From: Cytidiella melzeri
Lineage: Eukaryota > Basidiomycota > Agaricomycetes > Polyporales > Irpicaceae
Direction of reading: 5' to 3'
DNA length: 64,000 nt
Assembly: GCA_022592445.1 (NCBI GenBank)
Contig: JABYQR010000037.1
Location: 124,001 to 188,000, forward strand
This document shows, one piece after another, positions 9,683-21,508 of the stretch. The notes below the pieces were generated by a model. That model was not told the origin of the DNA. It saw only the letters and a program-made list of their open reading frames with translations, and searched no databases. The number at the start of each line of letters is the position of its first letter. The first letter of the stretch is position 1. The translations under genes and the position numbers were made by a program.

Positions 9683-12353
9683 CTACACATCCGATGAAAA
9701 ATATGGGTTTTGACTCAGTATGGCAGGCACCTCACGGCCGCGATACACCGACTCAAACTCGAAATACACAGCGACACCTTTCTCAAAGTACCCCTGCGTG
9801 TTCCAGTCATCGGGAAACTCTCGCCGTTTGTCTGAGACAAGGTAGACCGGAGATGGGGAGGTCAAACGCGTGTGTTCGTCCTTCCAGTCCAAATCCTCTA
9901 CAGGTTCTGCAATGTCGTGACTACCATATTCAAAGTCGTGAGCCTGAGCGGAAATGGCAACGGCCCGAACGAATTATGGGCAAATACGGATATACTGACC
10001 TGGTTTTGAGATGCGCCATGAGAGCTTCCTTTGAGAACTTTGGGGTGGTGGTAGTGTCACAATGAGTACATCGAAACTCCCGGTCAGAGGCTAAAGAGGC
10101 TTGATGTAATGCCTCGGCTATCGGTTCTAGGTCCTTGACGGCAGACACCTGTTCTTCAGTTGCTAGCAAGAACGTAGGAGATGTACCAGGATCGTGAGCG
10201 CAGACCTGAAGGTTTGAGCAAAAAGTCAGGCGGGGACTCCTGCTATGTGTAGCGATCGAGGGTGAGCCGACGTACCGCTGTGCGCCAGGTCATGATGGGA
10301 ATATAGTGGTCGGAGAGGTGCTGAATACATTGCAGACGTATATCAGGTCGGTCCAGGTCCTGGGTAGTTGCCGTGCTGACGTCCAGTCCGCACGCCTCGA
10401 TCACCTTCGCCATCCTGTCGAACGTGGAACGGAAGGGTTCAACCGTCCGAACTCGCTGGTTCCAAAAGTGGCCATTGATGAGGTTGTAGCACTCTTCTGA
10501 CATTGTTTCAGGTTTAGTTATCGAGCCGCTGCCACATAAGTGGTGAAGAACATTATCAAAGGACACGGAGAAGTTGCAACAGGCGCATTTGAAATACGCC
10601 GCGACGGCGAGCGCGAATAGGTCCACAGACGCGTCAACGCCGAATTGATCTCTGAACAGTTTTTCGAAATACTTTCGTGCATACTGAGCACGTTTCTCCA
10701 AGTATTCCGGGATCGATGCTCGAATGACGTCTTGAAACTTCTGAGCGTCGAAATTCTCAAAGTCGGCCTCAAGCATTTTGGAGACCTCTGGGATGCAAAG
10801 GGCGACTTCGATAGAAGACAAGGTGCACCGTTGGATTTGCGGGACGATTTCCGCGACCAGCTTGTGCATGGCTTGCAGCCTCTTCACCACAGTAAGTCTT
10901 CGTGCATTGACGAAGCGGGCATTTCTGACATCGTGCATAAAGTTGATGATGGGTTGTCTAATGTTATTCCAGACTGTGAAGCCAATGTCAGCGGTTTGAC
11001 TGACAGGCTAAGCAAGTCTCACTTCTGGGAGTCAACGCCTGCGCTTTGCGCACTTCAGGCAGCCTGGCGAACCGTTCATATCGAGTTCGGCCATGCGTGG
11101 TATTCATGTAGGCGATTTCTAACTGCCAGTCTTCTTGCCTGAGTCTTTCGAAAATGCTTGAGAGGTACTAAGTATAACACAGATACACACAGACTGGAAC
11201 TGAACACGCACGCTTCTCGTCTGCCTTCACGCACATTGTCGAGCTCGATGGATCGGGAATCTTTCGAGACATAAATGTAGTAGTCTAACTGCTCCCAGTC
11301 CTAGAGACAAACGATCAATGAGAGCGCCGATTAGTCAAACGGCTGAAGATATAATGGCTACCTCTTTGGCAATCGCTACTAACTCTTCTCGCTTGCGCAA
11401 GAATGACTCGCGGCTATCATGGGGTGTCTTCTTGAAAGCTGCTGAAAATTCTGCCAGCTGAGGTCCATAGTACGTGTTATCCCCTAGAAGATCATGGTGT
11501 CAAATCAATTCAGAGCTACAAAGTGACATGTCATACCGGGGTAGCAGCCAGGATTCAAGCTCGGCACGACATTTATGAATGTTCGAGACATCATCAGGAT
11601 TACATCTTGGTACTGAATCTGAGCCTCCATCGAAGATACTTCACTAAGATCCAGTTAGAAATGAGTCCCTCATAGAAGCATTACAAGGCATATACACATA
11701 CTGCGACCGACGACAACTCTTGCATAGACGTATTCTGCATTGCCAATACACATAGTTGCAGTTTTTGCTCAAACAATTCTGAATATTGCATTAGCGCATA
11801 TAACGGACAAGACAGAGGTGTGACGTACATGGCAGTGCGCATCGAACATGAGATTGGCATACGCCGGTTCACTGAGGTCGCTAGGGCACGGTGGTAGTTT
11901 CTCTGTGTTGAGCCTCGCAGCCTTCCAAAAAGGCAGGGTGTTGCGACTCATGAAAAATTCGCGTAGATCTCTGGACGTCCTCGCCAGGTTCAAAAGATCT
12001 TTGGGGTTTAGGTGACTACATATCTATGGAAAGGATCAGCGTATGCCAGCTAAACGTGACGCCAGACGACTTACGTCCAGAATTACATCCAGCGGCATGT
12101 CAAGCATCTCTTGGAGCTTTCCGCGTCGTCGAGTACCGGGACGACTGGCCCTCGCCGTCTTGGATGTCGTTTTCCGAGCAACTTTCGAGGCGGGTCTAGT
12201 AGGACGGGCTTCATAATCTGAACCTGAGTTTGTCTCTTCAAGGGTTGCCTCGCCGGTTACAGAGGATGACGATGATGCTACCGGACTATCTTCGCGCAGT
12301 TTCCTAGTCCTCTTGGATCTTCTGGACATTGCACGAGGGCGTTTTCTGTTCAA
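9683..12353 (-). CDS. F-box protein with cysteine-rich segments, multi-exon
   Basis: Exons on the minus strand: 12353-12075, 12023-11829, 11778-11702, 11643-11537, 11483-11362, 11300-11212, 11156-11023, 10973-10276, 10205-10000, then a last piece from 9943. The N-terminus is a Ser/Arg/Lys-rich tail. It is followed by an F-box ('LDMPLDVILD' + 'ICSHLNPKDLLNLARTSRDL', about residues 84-115) and 'FWKAARLN', a pattern common in basidiomycete F-box families. F-boxes bind Skp1 in SCF ubiquitin ligases. A cysteine cluster follows ('CLSKNCNYVYWQCRIRLCKS'). Near the C-terminus is a C2H2-like motif ('RCTHCD'...'LMAHLKTR'). The first nine exons close in frame, but the last exon does not join in frame by a canonical splice. 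The open frame ending at 9683 needs one extra base, whereas the canonical join ends near 9898. An alternative start lies at 12326. The substrate is unknown. Confidence 0.8.
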
Positions 12354-13188
12354 TGGGGCGTTGTAGCTTCACGCACGCTACTTCAGGAACAAGCACAGAG
12401 TGACGGCGAGGACAAGAACGCCTCAAAAGCGCGCTCCGCATTTGCTGCATAGTACATCACGTCAAAATCACGTGAACGTGTATCGACGCTTTACTTTCAA
12501 CATGAAGTCCCGCAAAGCAGAAGTAATGTACAGTTTAAAGCTTCGTTGCTCATGATCTCTAGCACTGGCCTGCATCTACAGTTCACTCCCACCAGGCCAG
12601 AGCTTGAGCACACGACACCTCTTTCACGCGATGAAATCGCACGAGTGAAGATCTTACGGCAAAGATGTCTGCACACCAGATTTTCACCATAGTTAATTGC
12701 AGTAGACTCAACTCACCGACATTCGAGTTCAAGTGCAATTTTTTTGGAACTGCCATGTCCACACCAAAGTTGTAAACATGCATGCTTCGTGGACTGGTCA
12801 AGAGCGATGCGTTCGTGTCAGATATGGCATCAAGGTTAGAAAGCTTCACTTCCTGTATCGATTCAACGTCGATCTTGGCCCTGTGTGTACAGTAAATTTC
12901 GCTGATGTCTTCGTACCACATCCCAGGAAGCTCGCGAGGCCTTGCAAGACTGTATCTTCAGTGACTCTAGTGCTCTGCCGCATAAGAAACAGCGTGTCTT
13001 CAACGATGAGAGCATAAGATGGGCCGGATAGTTATATACAAGCATAAGGGTGCAACAATGAATGCAGTTCTGTATCGGAGGAGAACGATGAGCGGTTACT
13101 AACTCTGCCGGAAATGCGGAAATTTACTCACTCATGGTGTACGCCAGCCCAAGAAACCCAAGAGAGCAATGTGTACTGTGTGCGACCG
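12354..13188. other. intergenic region, nothing firm
   Basis: The 5' part is the likely promoter of the F-box gene. Minus-strand frames at 12583-13045 suggest possible short exons, but I could not link them into a gene with a good start, splice sites and a known domain. Confidence 0.35.
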
Positions 13189-14103
13189 TCACGACACCTT
13201 CACCGTGCGTTTTGGCTGTCGTCTCAAAGCGTACCGACTGGATTCTCGATTTGCAGGCGGTCGGGCTTCTGCAAGTCGTACTGAAGGCAGAGCAGGGCCA
13301 CCACTACTAGCAGCCTTCCGCACAGTCAGTTACAAAGTGCTGCCTTAAGCATGTTTGCCTTACCGGTACCGTCAAATTCACTTCCGTTATTGTTTGAGTT
13401 GTCTCTGCAGCAGGATGCTGCTCTTCGAGTGCGTGAGTCTCTTCTGACTCAAAAGACTTGACGATAGATGCAACGGGGTCAACAGTGGGTGACCCCGTCA
13501 CACTCTTTTGAAAAGTCTGTGATTTAGCATCGGGAGCAGATAACAACATCCAAACGAACGTACCAACTTCCCCTCGGCACTCATATCCTTGCTCTTCGTA
13601 GCAGAGGTTCGCGGTTTCTTGGGCTTCTTCAGAGCTCCTCCCTCCCCTCCCTCGCTCTTCCTCTTCACCTTCATACACTTCGGTCCAGGCAACCTCACCC
13701 AGCCCTCCTCAAACACACAAACCCTCCCATTATCGCGCGAACCGCATCTCGAACATTGAGGTCTCGTCCTCGAACACAACTGTCTGACCTTTGCGCAATA
13801 ATCGCACGGTTTCGGCGTGACATAAAAGTCGCGCTCGATGCCGGTGATGGGATGTACAGTGAAGACGAATATGTGCGCAGGATCTATACGGGTGTCGTAG
13901 TTGTCAGGGAACTTGGAAGGCCGGTGCAGGTGAGGACCCCAGGAGGTGGTGTAGTCTGGTAGTGGCTGGCGCTGCAGCACACCTTCCGGTGAGGAGCTCG
14001 AGCTTGAGGAGGCGTTCGCGGCTGAAGTGCTCGCGGTCGGTAAAGGGACCGTCGAATTGTCGAGCTTCGTTGCTTCGAATCTATTTATACTAGGTTCTGC
14101 CAT
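13189..14103 (-). CDS. Zn2Cys6 binuclear-cluster protein (small)
   Basis: Three exons (14103-13564, 13516-13364, 13314-13189) join in frame to 272 residues. Residues 100-129 carry a Zn2Cys6 cluster with cysteines at 100, 103, 110, 117, 120 and 129 (CX2CX6CX6CX2CX8C). It is followed by a basic, lysine-rich segment ('KVKRKSEGG', 'LKKPKKPR') that may be a nuclear localisation signal. Unusually, the cluster lies in the middle of the protein, after a serine-rich N-terminus. No fungal_trans middle-homology domain is visible; the rest is acidic and low in complexity. The protein is therefore shorter than a typical Zn2Cys6 activator. It lies on the same strand as, and about 430 bp beyond, the GH7 gene, but nothing shows a regulatory link. 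DNA binding is inferred from the cluster alone. Confidence 0.8.
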
Positions 14104-14538
14104 AGCTGCAGGTTCGAAAGCGTTTCCAGGAGGTCAAGTTCCGAGCTCAATTAGGTGACCACAACGAGTAGGAAGATCAACCTGCTGTAACAAGACTGAT
14201 TAGTCGCGGGCGTCTGATGTTCACATAGTTTCTATCGGCTATCGGTTGACTCGGAGAAAGCAATGCTGACCGTTGACATCAGGTACTTGGAGATGTCACC
14301 AAAAGCGATAGGCCAACAACGCAAGATATCCATAGGAAGCCATGAATCCAACTCGCGAGCAGTGTGCTGTAACAAGCATATCTATTTTGTACTACTTGCA
14401 CAGACGTCACATAGTAGAATCTCTAGGCTAGTAGTACTAATTAGTACATACAACCATTTTCTTCGCAGACATTTTCAAAGACCCTAAGAGAAGAGAAGAG
14501 AAATACATCCATTTTGGACACCTCTGGCAGCCAACCGC

Positions 14539-16199
14539 TTAGTAGCATTGGGAGTAGTCTATGAAGAGAATAATCAGTACAAATTGTATGTGACTTCAAT
14601 CAAGTCGTCTAAAAGTTGTGAACACTCACAAGCATTGAGAACGTGGCAAGTGAAAGGAGCGACACAGGCAGTGGCGCCAGTCCATCCCGTTCCACCGCAC
14701 TGGCCCCATTGAGCGACGGTTCCCGATGCGGGCTGCGAGGGCTGCGTTGGAGGAGTGGGAGAAGAGGTGGTGCTACCGGCGAAGGTCGAATTGAGGTCAC
14801 CCCACTTGATGTTGGAGAACGTGACGGAGGCAGAGGCAGATTGTGTCTCGACATTGGTGGGGATACCGGCGGCGGCGGAGCAGGTACCACGGGCGACACC
14901 GGGCTTGGTGGCATCACCTCCAGTGGGGTAAACGCTGTCGAGCCAGTCCATGTTGGCGGTGTGGTCGTCCCAGACGGACATGGCCAAAACCATGCCAGTC
15001 TTGAGAGAGGCACCCATCTTCTTGAGACCTCCGACGGTGGCAAAGTAGTTGGTATCGCCGAAGACGGTCTTCTGCTGGGCACAGAAGTTGTCGGTGATGG
15101 AGTTAACGGCGGTGATTCCTGGAACGTTGACGACGGAGTTTTGGATGACCTTGCCGTTCTGGACGTAGAGACGACGGATTTCGGAGAGGTCGCCGTTGGC
15201 GGTGCCGTCGGAGGAGATGAACTGGGTAACGACGGTGAAGACCTTGCTGGTGTCGACCGTCATGCCTTTGCCGAGGAAGGCTTGGTTACCCATGCGGAAG
15301 GAGTTGAAGTCGCATCCGTCCTTATCGCAAAGCCCATCGTACCTATCATTTCCGTCACCGCACTGGGTGCCCGAGCAGCGGGTCTGTGCGCTGACTGTGC
15401 AAGGGTGAGGAGTGAAAGCAGCAGCATCGTTGTTGGCCTCCCAGATATCCATCTCGGCGCAGCAAGTTCCGAAGTTACCGGTTCCCGCATTGGGATCGGA
15501 AGCACTGCCATTCCAGCCGACGACGTTGGCCTGTGAGGCACAGAAAAGTGTAAGCCTGATGACCCTATGGACCAGTCAATATCAAATGAGACTCACCAGA
15601 CCGTTGATGAACTTGATGTCTTGAGGACATTGAGAGTCGCAATATCCGGTACCGTATTTGGCACCAGCCTTGTTAGTGGGGTACTTGGCGAGACCACCGT
15701 CCTGGTCCATCTGCGAGAGGTAGAGCGCACCGTTGAGACCGCAGGGGAGGTTGGACATGTCGACGTCAAAGGTAAACTCCTGGTTGATGAGCTTGAACAT
15801 CTGGTAGGCGGTGTCGGATTGCATGAGGTAGACACGGGAACCAACGTTGGAGCCAGTGACGAACTTGAGGGTGAGGGCGTTGCCGCTGGTGGTGATCCCG
15901 TAAGTGCCAGAGTAGTCAGCACCATCAACAGCGCAGTTGTTAGCGCAGGTGGTGGCATCCGGGCAGAGGGTGGCGTCCCAAGTGTTACCGGTGTAGCAGT
16001 TGGTGTACCCGGTGGTAGTGTGGAGCCAGCGCCAGTTGGCATCGAGCACGACGGCGGTGTTTTGGGTGGTACAGCCGCCGCTCTTGGTGCAAGACTGTGC
16101 GGGCAGCTTGGGGTGGACCTCAGCCGTCTGGGTGCCGACCTGCTGGCCATAAACGGCGGCAGAGAAGGACAGAGCAAGGAGTGCAGCCTTGGGGAACAT
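14539..16199 (-). CDS. GH7 cellobiohydrolase with C-terminal CBM1 (CBHI)
   Basis: Three exons (16199-15597, 15530-14630, 14558-14539) give 507 residues. A signal peptide of about 18 residues (ending AAVYG) precedes mature QQVGTQ, so the enzyme is secreted. The GH7 domain carries the catalytic ExDxxE motif '[16 protein letters not shown]' with nucleophile E227, D229 and acid/base E232. Many conserved cysteines ('[11 protein letters not shown]', '[18 protein letters not shown]') match the disulphide pattern. The family cleaves cellobiose from the reducing end of cellulose, with retention of configuration. A Ser/Thr/Pro linker leads to a CBM1 cellulose-binding domain in the last ~36 residues ('[11 protein letters not shown]'...'CHVLNAYYSQCY'). 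The last exon has only 20 nt, yet supplies the final residues of the CBM. Length and organisation are those of full CBHI enzymes. No lesion is visible. Confidence 0.97.
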
Positions 16200-16442
16200 T
16201 GTGTTTCTGAAGAGTACATGAGCTGTCGTTCGGAGTGAGGACAGTCTAACTATACTGACCTCGCAAAAGTTGACGACAAGTGACCGTGAAGTTGAGTCGC
16301 GCAGAACGAAATCAACTACCTAGAAGGGTTGTGAGCCGGTTGCGAGTATGGACACGATGGAGAAGCTACTCACAGGAGCTGTTCGAGTGGGGAGTCGATG
16401 AGCTCTGACTTTCTCCAGTCAAAATCCAAAGACCTTTATACC
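16200..16442 (-). promoter_or_regulatory. GH7 promoter/5' UTR with TATA box
   Basis: A minus-strand TATAAAG lies at 16440-16434, about 235 nt upstream of the GH7 start codon. Between them are two donor/acceptor pairs that could mark 5'-UTR introns: donor CCT|GTGAGTAGC with acceptor CTTCTAG, and donor GAG|GTCAGTATAG with an acceptor next to the ATG. UTR introns would explain the long distance from TATA to ATG. This is inferred from signals only. Confidence 0.5.
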
Positions 16443-17734
16443 TTAGGATCCAGGGCACGAGCGTTTTCGACATGCTCAAAGTAGTAATCATGTAGCGACC
16501 CGTGCAACATCATTAGACGGACAAACCAGACGTCGAGCTTGCGACCTTGAGCCGACAATTTGGAGGCTTGATTTTGCTGAAAGAATGGAGTTGATACATG
16601 CTACATTCCTGCTGGGATGACATAAACGCCGTATATGGCAAAGACTGTGCCAACCTCGTGATGTCGAGAAGGTCGAGTAAGCAGTGTCGAGATCTTGGAG
16701 ACCGGCATCTGTCGAGGACGCAAAGTAAATGCCAAGAGATTCACAGATGCCAAGACAGCTTCAGAAGGTCCAAGGGATGGACTTCGCGGTATGATGTGAA
16801 GCATTCGCTGCGCTCTTTCGGGGAAACAGGCTCGAAGCGTTGGCGTATTCAAGTTAACTGGCGGCAGAACATCGGTTGCCTAAGAGCACTGCCATAGTCA
16901 GGAATGCTAAGCAGCTGTCAGGAGATGTAGAGAAGTGCGCTACCTGTACCGCCTGCTCCGCCCTATGCCACAATGCGGTGGACGGTGTGATCTCGGTACT
17001 AGCAAGTGCACTTCAAATTCTTTGACCTGTCAGCGTTTCAGCCGAGAATTGCGGTTTCAGTGGTGGAGTTAAGATGTAGTATTGTTCAGGCTGAAGAGGA
17101 TTTTCCGCTGAACTCGTTGTACGAACGCATGCAACCATACTCGGCGAGAGTGACTGTATCATGATCATTGCGGTAGAAAACGAGTGCGTGTCCCCACATT
17201 AGGTATGCAACGCCACAAAGTCCTTGAGCAAATACAGCCAAACACCTTGCCACCTGCCAGGTCACATTCGCGATGGCTACTCTTCGCAATTCACCGCTTG
17301 AATAATCCGACTCCGACCCAGAATCCTTGCTGAGATTATCCGCAACGCGAGGCAAAGAGTGACGGTCATTCATTGCCCATGGCGATCGAAACATCCTAGA
17401 AGTTACCTGCAAGTCAAACTGGAGGTAACTTCAAGGCTTAGGCTAGTACTGAAAACAGCCATATTGGACACCTCGGTCGCTCGCAATGTGCTCAGGTTGC
17501 TTTCTGAGGATATTGCTCGAGCAAGGCAGTTTTGCAGGAGGCCCCTTCAAGCTTCTGGCCATACACGTCACCGCGGAAAGGCCCAATATGGCAGTCCCGT
17601 GGCAAGCATTGCATACTCCGGTAGCCGTGCGGAATTTAGTCTAAAGCACGTATCCCGCACTCCTCTATATTTTCGATGACTTTTCACGAGACTCTCTAAT
17701 TATCTGACCAACACCACCATCTACCTCAGTCAAC
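16443..17734. other. intergenic region, no gene seen
   Basis: About 1.3 kb between the GH7 promoter and the next secreted-protein gene. Frames of about 100 codons on both strands lack domains, splice structure and good starts. It probably holds upstream regulatory DNA for the GH7 gene on one side and the small secreted gene on the other. Confidence 0.4.
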
Positions 17735-18108
17735 ATGCGCTACCCCATCGCCATCTTCACCATCGTTCTTTCCACCGTCCAATTGGTAGCAGCTGTGCCA
17801 GCGACGCTTCCTATGGTTTACGGCGGCCTTGTATCAAGGGATTTGCGGACAGATCGTGAGTGCTCTTTATACATATGCTACGTGGAGTGATGATATATTT
17901 GTGAGCAGGCTTCAACCGAATCACGCTTGCCCCTGGCTATAGATCGGCTAGTCGCAATGGTCGTGTGTCGAGCCCCAACGCACCAAATGCCAACGGTGCA
18001 AATGTGAATCAGACAGTTGTCAATGGAACCATTACAAACACCGGCGGGTCTGGGAATGGTGGCAACGGCGGCACTAGCACCAGTCAGAATGTGCCTGGCA
18101 AGCGATGA
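17735..18108 (+). CDS. small secreted Asn/Gly-rich protein, unrecognised
   Basis: Two exons (17735-17855, 17909-18108) join in frame to 106 residues. The intron is 53 nt, with donor GTGAGT and acceptor GAGCAG. The N-terminus 'MRYPIAIFTIVLSTVQLVAA' is a strong signal peptide, probably cut after VAA or AVPA. The mature protein has no cysteine. It has an Asn/Gly-rich tail containing 'NGGNGGTSTSQN' and possible N-glycosylation sites such as NQT and NGT. It ends in 'VPGKR', a basic end that could be a processing site. I know no matching family. The clean intron and signal peptide make a real gene likely. It could be a cell-wall, pheromone-like or effector-like peptide; nothing here decides between them. 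Confidence 0.7.
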
Positions 18109-18862
18109 CACATATGTAGTACGTTTATTGCCTACAATCATTCTTTGCAGGACGCTGATTAGCCTTCGTAGATCATTCAACCCATAGACCACCATGTGGC
18201 TACGGACATCTACATCAATGTACTATAGACATTCATGTCGGCGGCATCGGCAATGCATGTGTTATATTTATCCTTCGTTTTGATTCAGATTGGGTGTCTT
18301 AGATTCGTTCACCATCGACTCGGATCGCTACGCTAATCTCGTCGTTTCTAGTTCGTGGTCAGGTCATCGCAAGCCTGAACGGAACGCCTGGACGGCCGAT
18401 CTAAATATAACGTTGCCTGCGGCATAGTATCTCCGAATTTTCGCATAGCCTGGCATCATCTCATATCATGCTAATTCTGTAGCGATGCACCTAGCGCAGC
18501 AGTCATATCGGTTTGAGGGTATATAGCCCGTACTTTTGCTTGGAAACGACCTCAGTAAGATGTCTGGACTGCCTGGTTTAATCTTGCCCGCGCTGCATCA
18601 CTCCGAGACGAACATCTGTAGTTTTACTGAAGGATATGGCCGGTACACAGGCTATTTGGAGGAGTGCCTGCAATACGAACAGCTCGCGTCCATCCGTAGC
18701 TAGTACCAGATTTTGCACTGGAGGTGGGTTATAGGTGACTAACCAATGGATGGTAGTAACGATCTGTTACTTATTCAATGTAACGTGTGACACGCATTCA
18801 GTAATTTCGTAGTCCATGAGCTTTCTCGCTTTGAATCTGCATACACCTCTCCCTTACTCACT
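18109..18862. other. intergenic region, no gene seen
   Basis: This 750-bp stretch separates the secreted-protein gene from the first BTB gene. No coding exon, RNA gene or repeat was recognised in it. Confidence 0.4.
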
Positions 18863-19922
18863 ATGAGCAAATCACAGACAGAAGACGGCACATCTAGCCC
18901 GCAAGAGCTTCTATTAGGACCCTTAAATTCAAGAAAGAACCAGGACTTGTGGTATGCAGACGGTAGTGTTGTGCTTGTGGCGGATACCACCGCGTTTCGC
19001 GTACACACCAGCGTTCTAGCGCAGAACTGCGACGTGTTCCGTGACATGGATGCTATACCAAAGCCTGACGCTGTCGGCGACCTGGAAGAAACGTACGAAG
19101 GATGCCCAGTCATAAATCTGCAGGACAGCGCTACAGATCTTGAGTACTTCTTGAAGGCAATATATAAGTTCAGGTCAGCTTCTTGCTACGTACCAGAACC
19201 GCCTGATACATAACGCTTCATGACTATATAGCTTTTTTAGACCTAACAAGAAATCCAAATTCCCTGTCGTCGCTGCTATTCTCCGCCTCAGCACCAAATA
19301 CATGGCGAACGACCTCCGGCGTCAAGCAATACAATTCCTTACCACTGCATTTCCGCCAGATTATGATGCATGGAGCAAACGAAACGAAACACGGCTGCTG
19401 CCATACTTTGTCGGCGAGACAGCTGCCATGATCACCCTATGCCAGCAGACAGGCATCAGGGTCGTATTGCCGGGCGTGTATTATGCCGCAGCCAAACGGC
19501 CGCTGTCAGACGTGCTGGATGACTTGCGCTCCTTAGACCTAGACGACACCACCAAACAGGACATCTGCTCCAAATTCATCCTTGGTCGAGAGAGGCTCCG
19601 TCAAGCAGAGATTAAGAGTATATTGTCGTTCTTCGAGCCGACCTTCACTCGCGCGACTTGTCAAAGTGGCAACGACACCGCGTCCCTGCAGCGATACGCT
19701 GGGACTGCGCTGGTTAGAACTGCTGATCCAGAGCCGTATCAGGACTGGTGCATGTCAAATCCCGCCCTCGTCGGTACCTTCATCAACGTCTGCGCTAATT
19801 GCTGTGTTACTATCGAAATGCATATCGAAGGCGCGAAACGTAATATCTGGTCGCAGCTTCCTGGCCTGTTCGGTCTCCCTGATTGGGATATCCTTCGTGC
19901 GGAGGACGAGGTGGATGAGTAG
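18863..19922 (+). CDS. BTB/POZ domain protein (first of a tandem pair)
   Basis: Two exons (18863-19173, 19232-19922) join in frame to 333 residues. Residues ~30-105 form a BTB/POZ fold: 'YADGSVVLVADTTAFRVHTS' followed by 'VLAQNCDVFRDM', and later 'CPVINLQDSATDLEYFLKAI'. This is the form found in the large basidiomycete BTB family. BTB domains dimerise and often recruit Cullin-3 ubiquitin ligases. The rest is a helical region with no other domain, and a Cys-containing C-terminal segment ('VCANCCVTIEMHIEGAK'). The next gene, 570 bp downstream on the same strand, is a paralog with the same organisation. The specific partner is unknown. Confidence 0.88.
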
Positions 19923-20490
19923 CCTGTTCCGTCGGACTTTGGGAGTGTGCGGATGTTGACTCAGAAGGTATGTCTATCGTATTGCATGTCGCGATACTCT
20001 TCTCGCCGACGCGGAACTATATTTCCAGGAACAAGCGCAATTCATGTATCGTAACTCGTACTCACTAATCCTATTTGCATCCGTCAGGCCCTGATCATGC
20101 TATGTTCTAGGCCAGTTCGACTCTGGCGCACTGCACCGTGCATTCAAACTGACCGACGTCTGCTTCGGAGCAGCGTCTTGTGCTGTGCCACGGGCATAGG
20201 CTCCTCGTCAGCAGACTCTGTATACCACTACAGATTTGGGTCACTACAAGCCGTTCTGTGTTACTCACGAGTCAACGAATGGTCAGCAGAACCCGAGGTG
20301 GGATATCCTCGCCGAGTGCCTTTCTGGCGCTTGCATGAGGCGCCAGTCCTCGGACCGCTTAAAATGGCAGTCGACCTCCCTCGATTGGATACAAAGCGGT
20401 ATGCGAGACACCGTGCGATGTATTCGGGCCAGCTTTATTGCTTAAATACCTGGTTTCTGTCTGCGCAAGTTCGAAGAGGTATCCCTTACA
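19923..20490. other. spacer between the BTB genes
   Basis: No exon with domain support. A pyrimidine-rich segment and a TTTATTGCTTAAAT motif precede the second BTB gene and may be its promoter. Confidence 0.4.
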
Positions 20491-21508
20491 ATGTCCGCAA
20501 CCCACGCATTCTCCAAGCAGACGCCATGGCACAACGACGGGGACATCGTGCTCATCTGTGCTGATGTCGGTTTCCGAGCTCATTTGACTGTTCTTGCGGC
20601 ACAAAGCAGCATCTTCAGACATATGTCTGAAATGCCTCAACCTCGTCAGGAGTGTTTAGAAACGTACGATGGATGTCCAGTAGTCCGCCTGCAAGACACA
20701 GTGCAAGACATCAAATGTTTTCTCGAAGCGATATACGAGCTGCAGTGGGTTTGGTCCAACCTAACACATTTGTTCATTCACCTGACATGATGTTCAGATC
20801 AGGCCTCTCGCAGGCCACACTTACCTTTCCCTGTATTGGTTTCGCGTCAGCCTCCTCTCTTCTACGCCTCGGCACAAAATACGACGCTCCTCTAGTCCGA
20901 GATTTAGCAATCAGCACCTTCGCATCCGTATACCCCTCCACAAACGATGCATGGTTAAAACGAGACAACATCCGCCAGTTCCCGCCCTTTGCCGGCGAAC
21001 TGCGCGCAATACTCACACTAGCAATAGAAAACGATGTCGACACGCTCATTCCGTCGATACTCTACACCTTGAGCAAACTACCTCCTCCAGAAGCCACCTC
21101 CGAACTGCTGTCTCTCCCAATAGACCCAACAACGGTACAAGATCTCCGTAGGCGATACCTGACGGGCACTCAAGCGCTTCACCGTGCAGAGACCAAGGCG
21201 CTGCTCAGCTATATCAGTCCTTCGTTTGCGCAGCCAAAATGCCAGGGTCTCAGATCTGCTGCGGTGAGCTTTTTTTTTCTCGGTTTGAGTTTGCTGCGCT
21301 TGAAGACGTGACCACTGAATCGCCGTAGATTTGTGGCGCTGCGAATTCGTTCAAGGCCCCAGGATCGTCGGGTTTGTGTGCCGTTTGTTGTGACCTCATC
21401 GAGAAGTCGATACAGGAGGGAGCGGAGGAAATTTGGAGAAGGGTGCCGGAGATGTTTGGATTTGCGAGCTGGGAAACCCTGAGAGCGCGAGACAGACTGA
21501 GCGACTGA
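20491..21508 (+). CDS. BTB/POZ domain protein (second of a tandem pair)
   Basis: Three exons (20491-20744, 20798-21263, 21329-21508) join in frame to 299 residues. The BTB region ('HNDGDIVLICADVGFRAHLT', 'VLAAQSSIFRHMSEMPQP', 'CPVVRLQDTVQDIKCFLEAI') aligns with that of the upstream gene, including the shared 'ETY.GCPV' segment. The first intron sits at the same place, straight after the 'AIY' position. An extra intron precedes the C-terminal part, which keeps the Cys-rich segment ('LCAVCCDLIEKSIQEGAEEI') and a 'WRRVPEMFGF' ending comparable to 'IWSQLPGLFGL' in the upstream copy. This is therefore a diverged tandem duplicate, and both copies appear intact. Confidence 0.88.

Noticed and set aside
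12583..13045. Possible small gene on the minus strand between the F-box and Zn2Cys6 genes
   Set aside because: Frames conflict at the only plausible splice junction and no domain is visible.
14643..16238. Long plus-strand frames opposite the GH7 gene
   Set aside because: They are antisense shadows of the cellobiohydrolase exons, caused by its codon bias.
16598..17679. Frames of about 100 codons between the GH7 and secreted-protein genes
   Set aside because: No start context, splice structure or domain; they lie on both strands at random.
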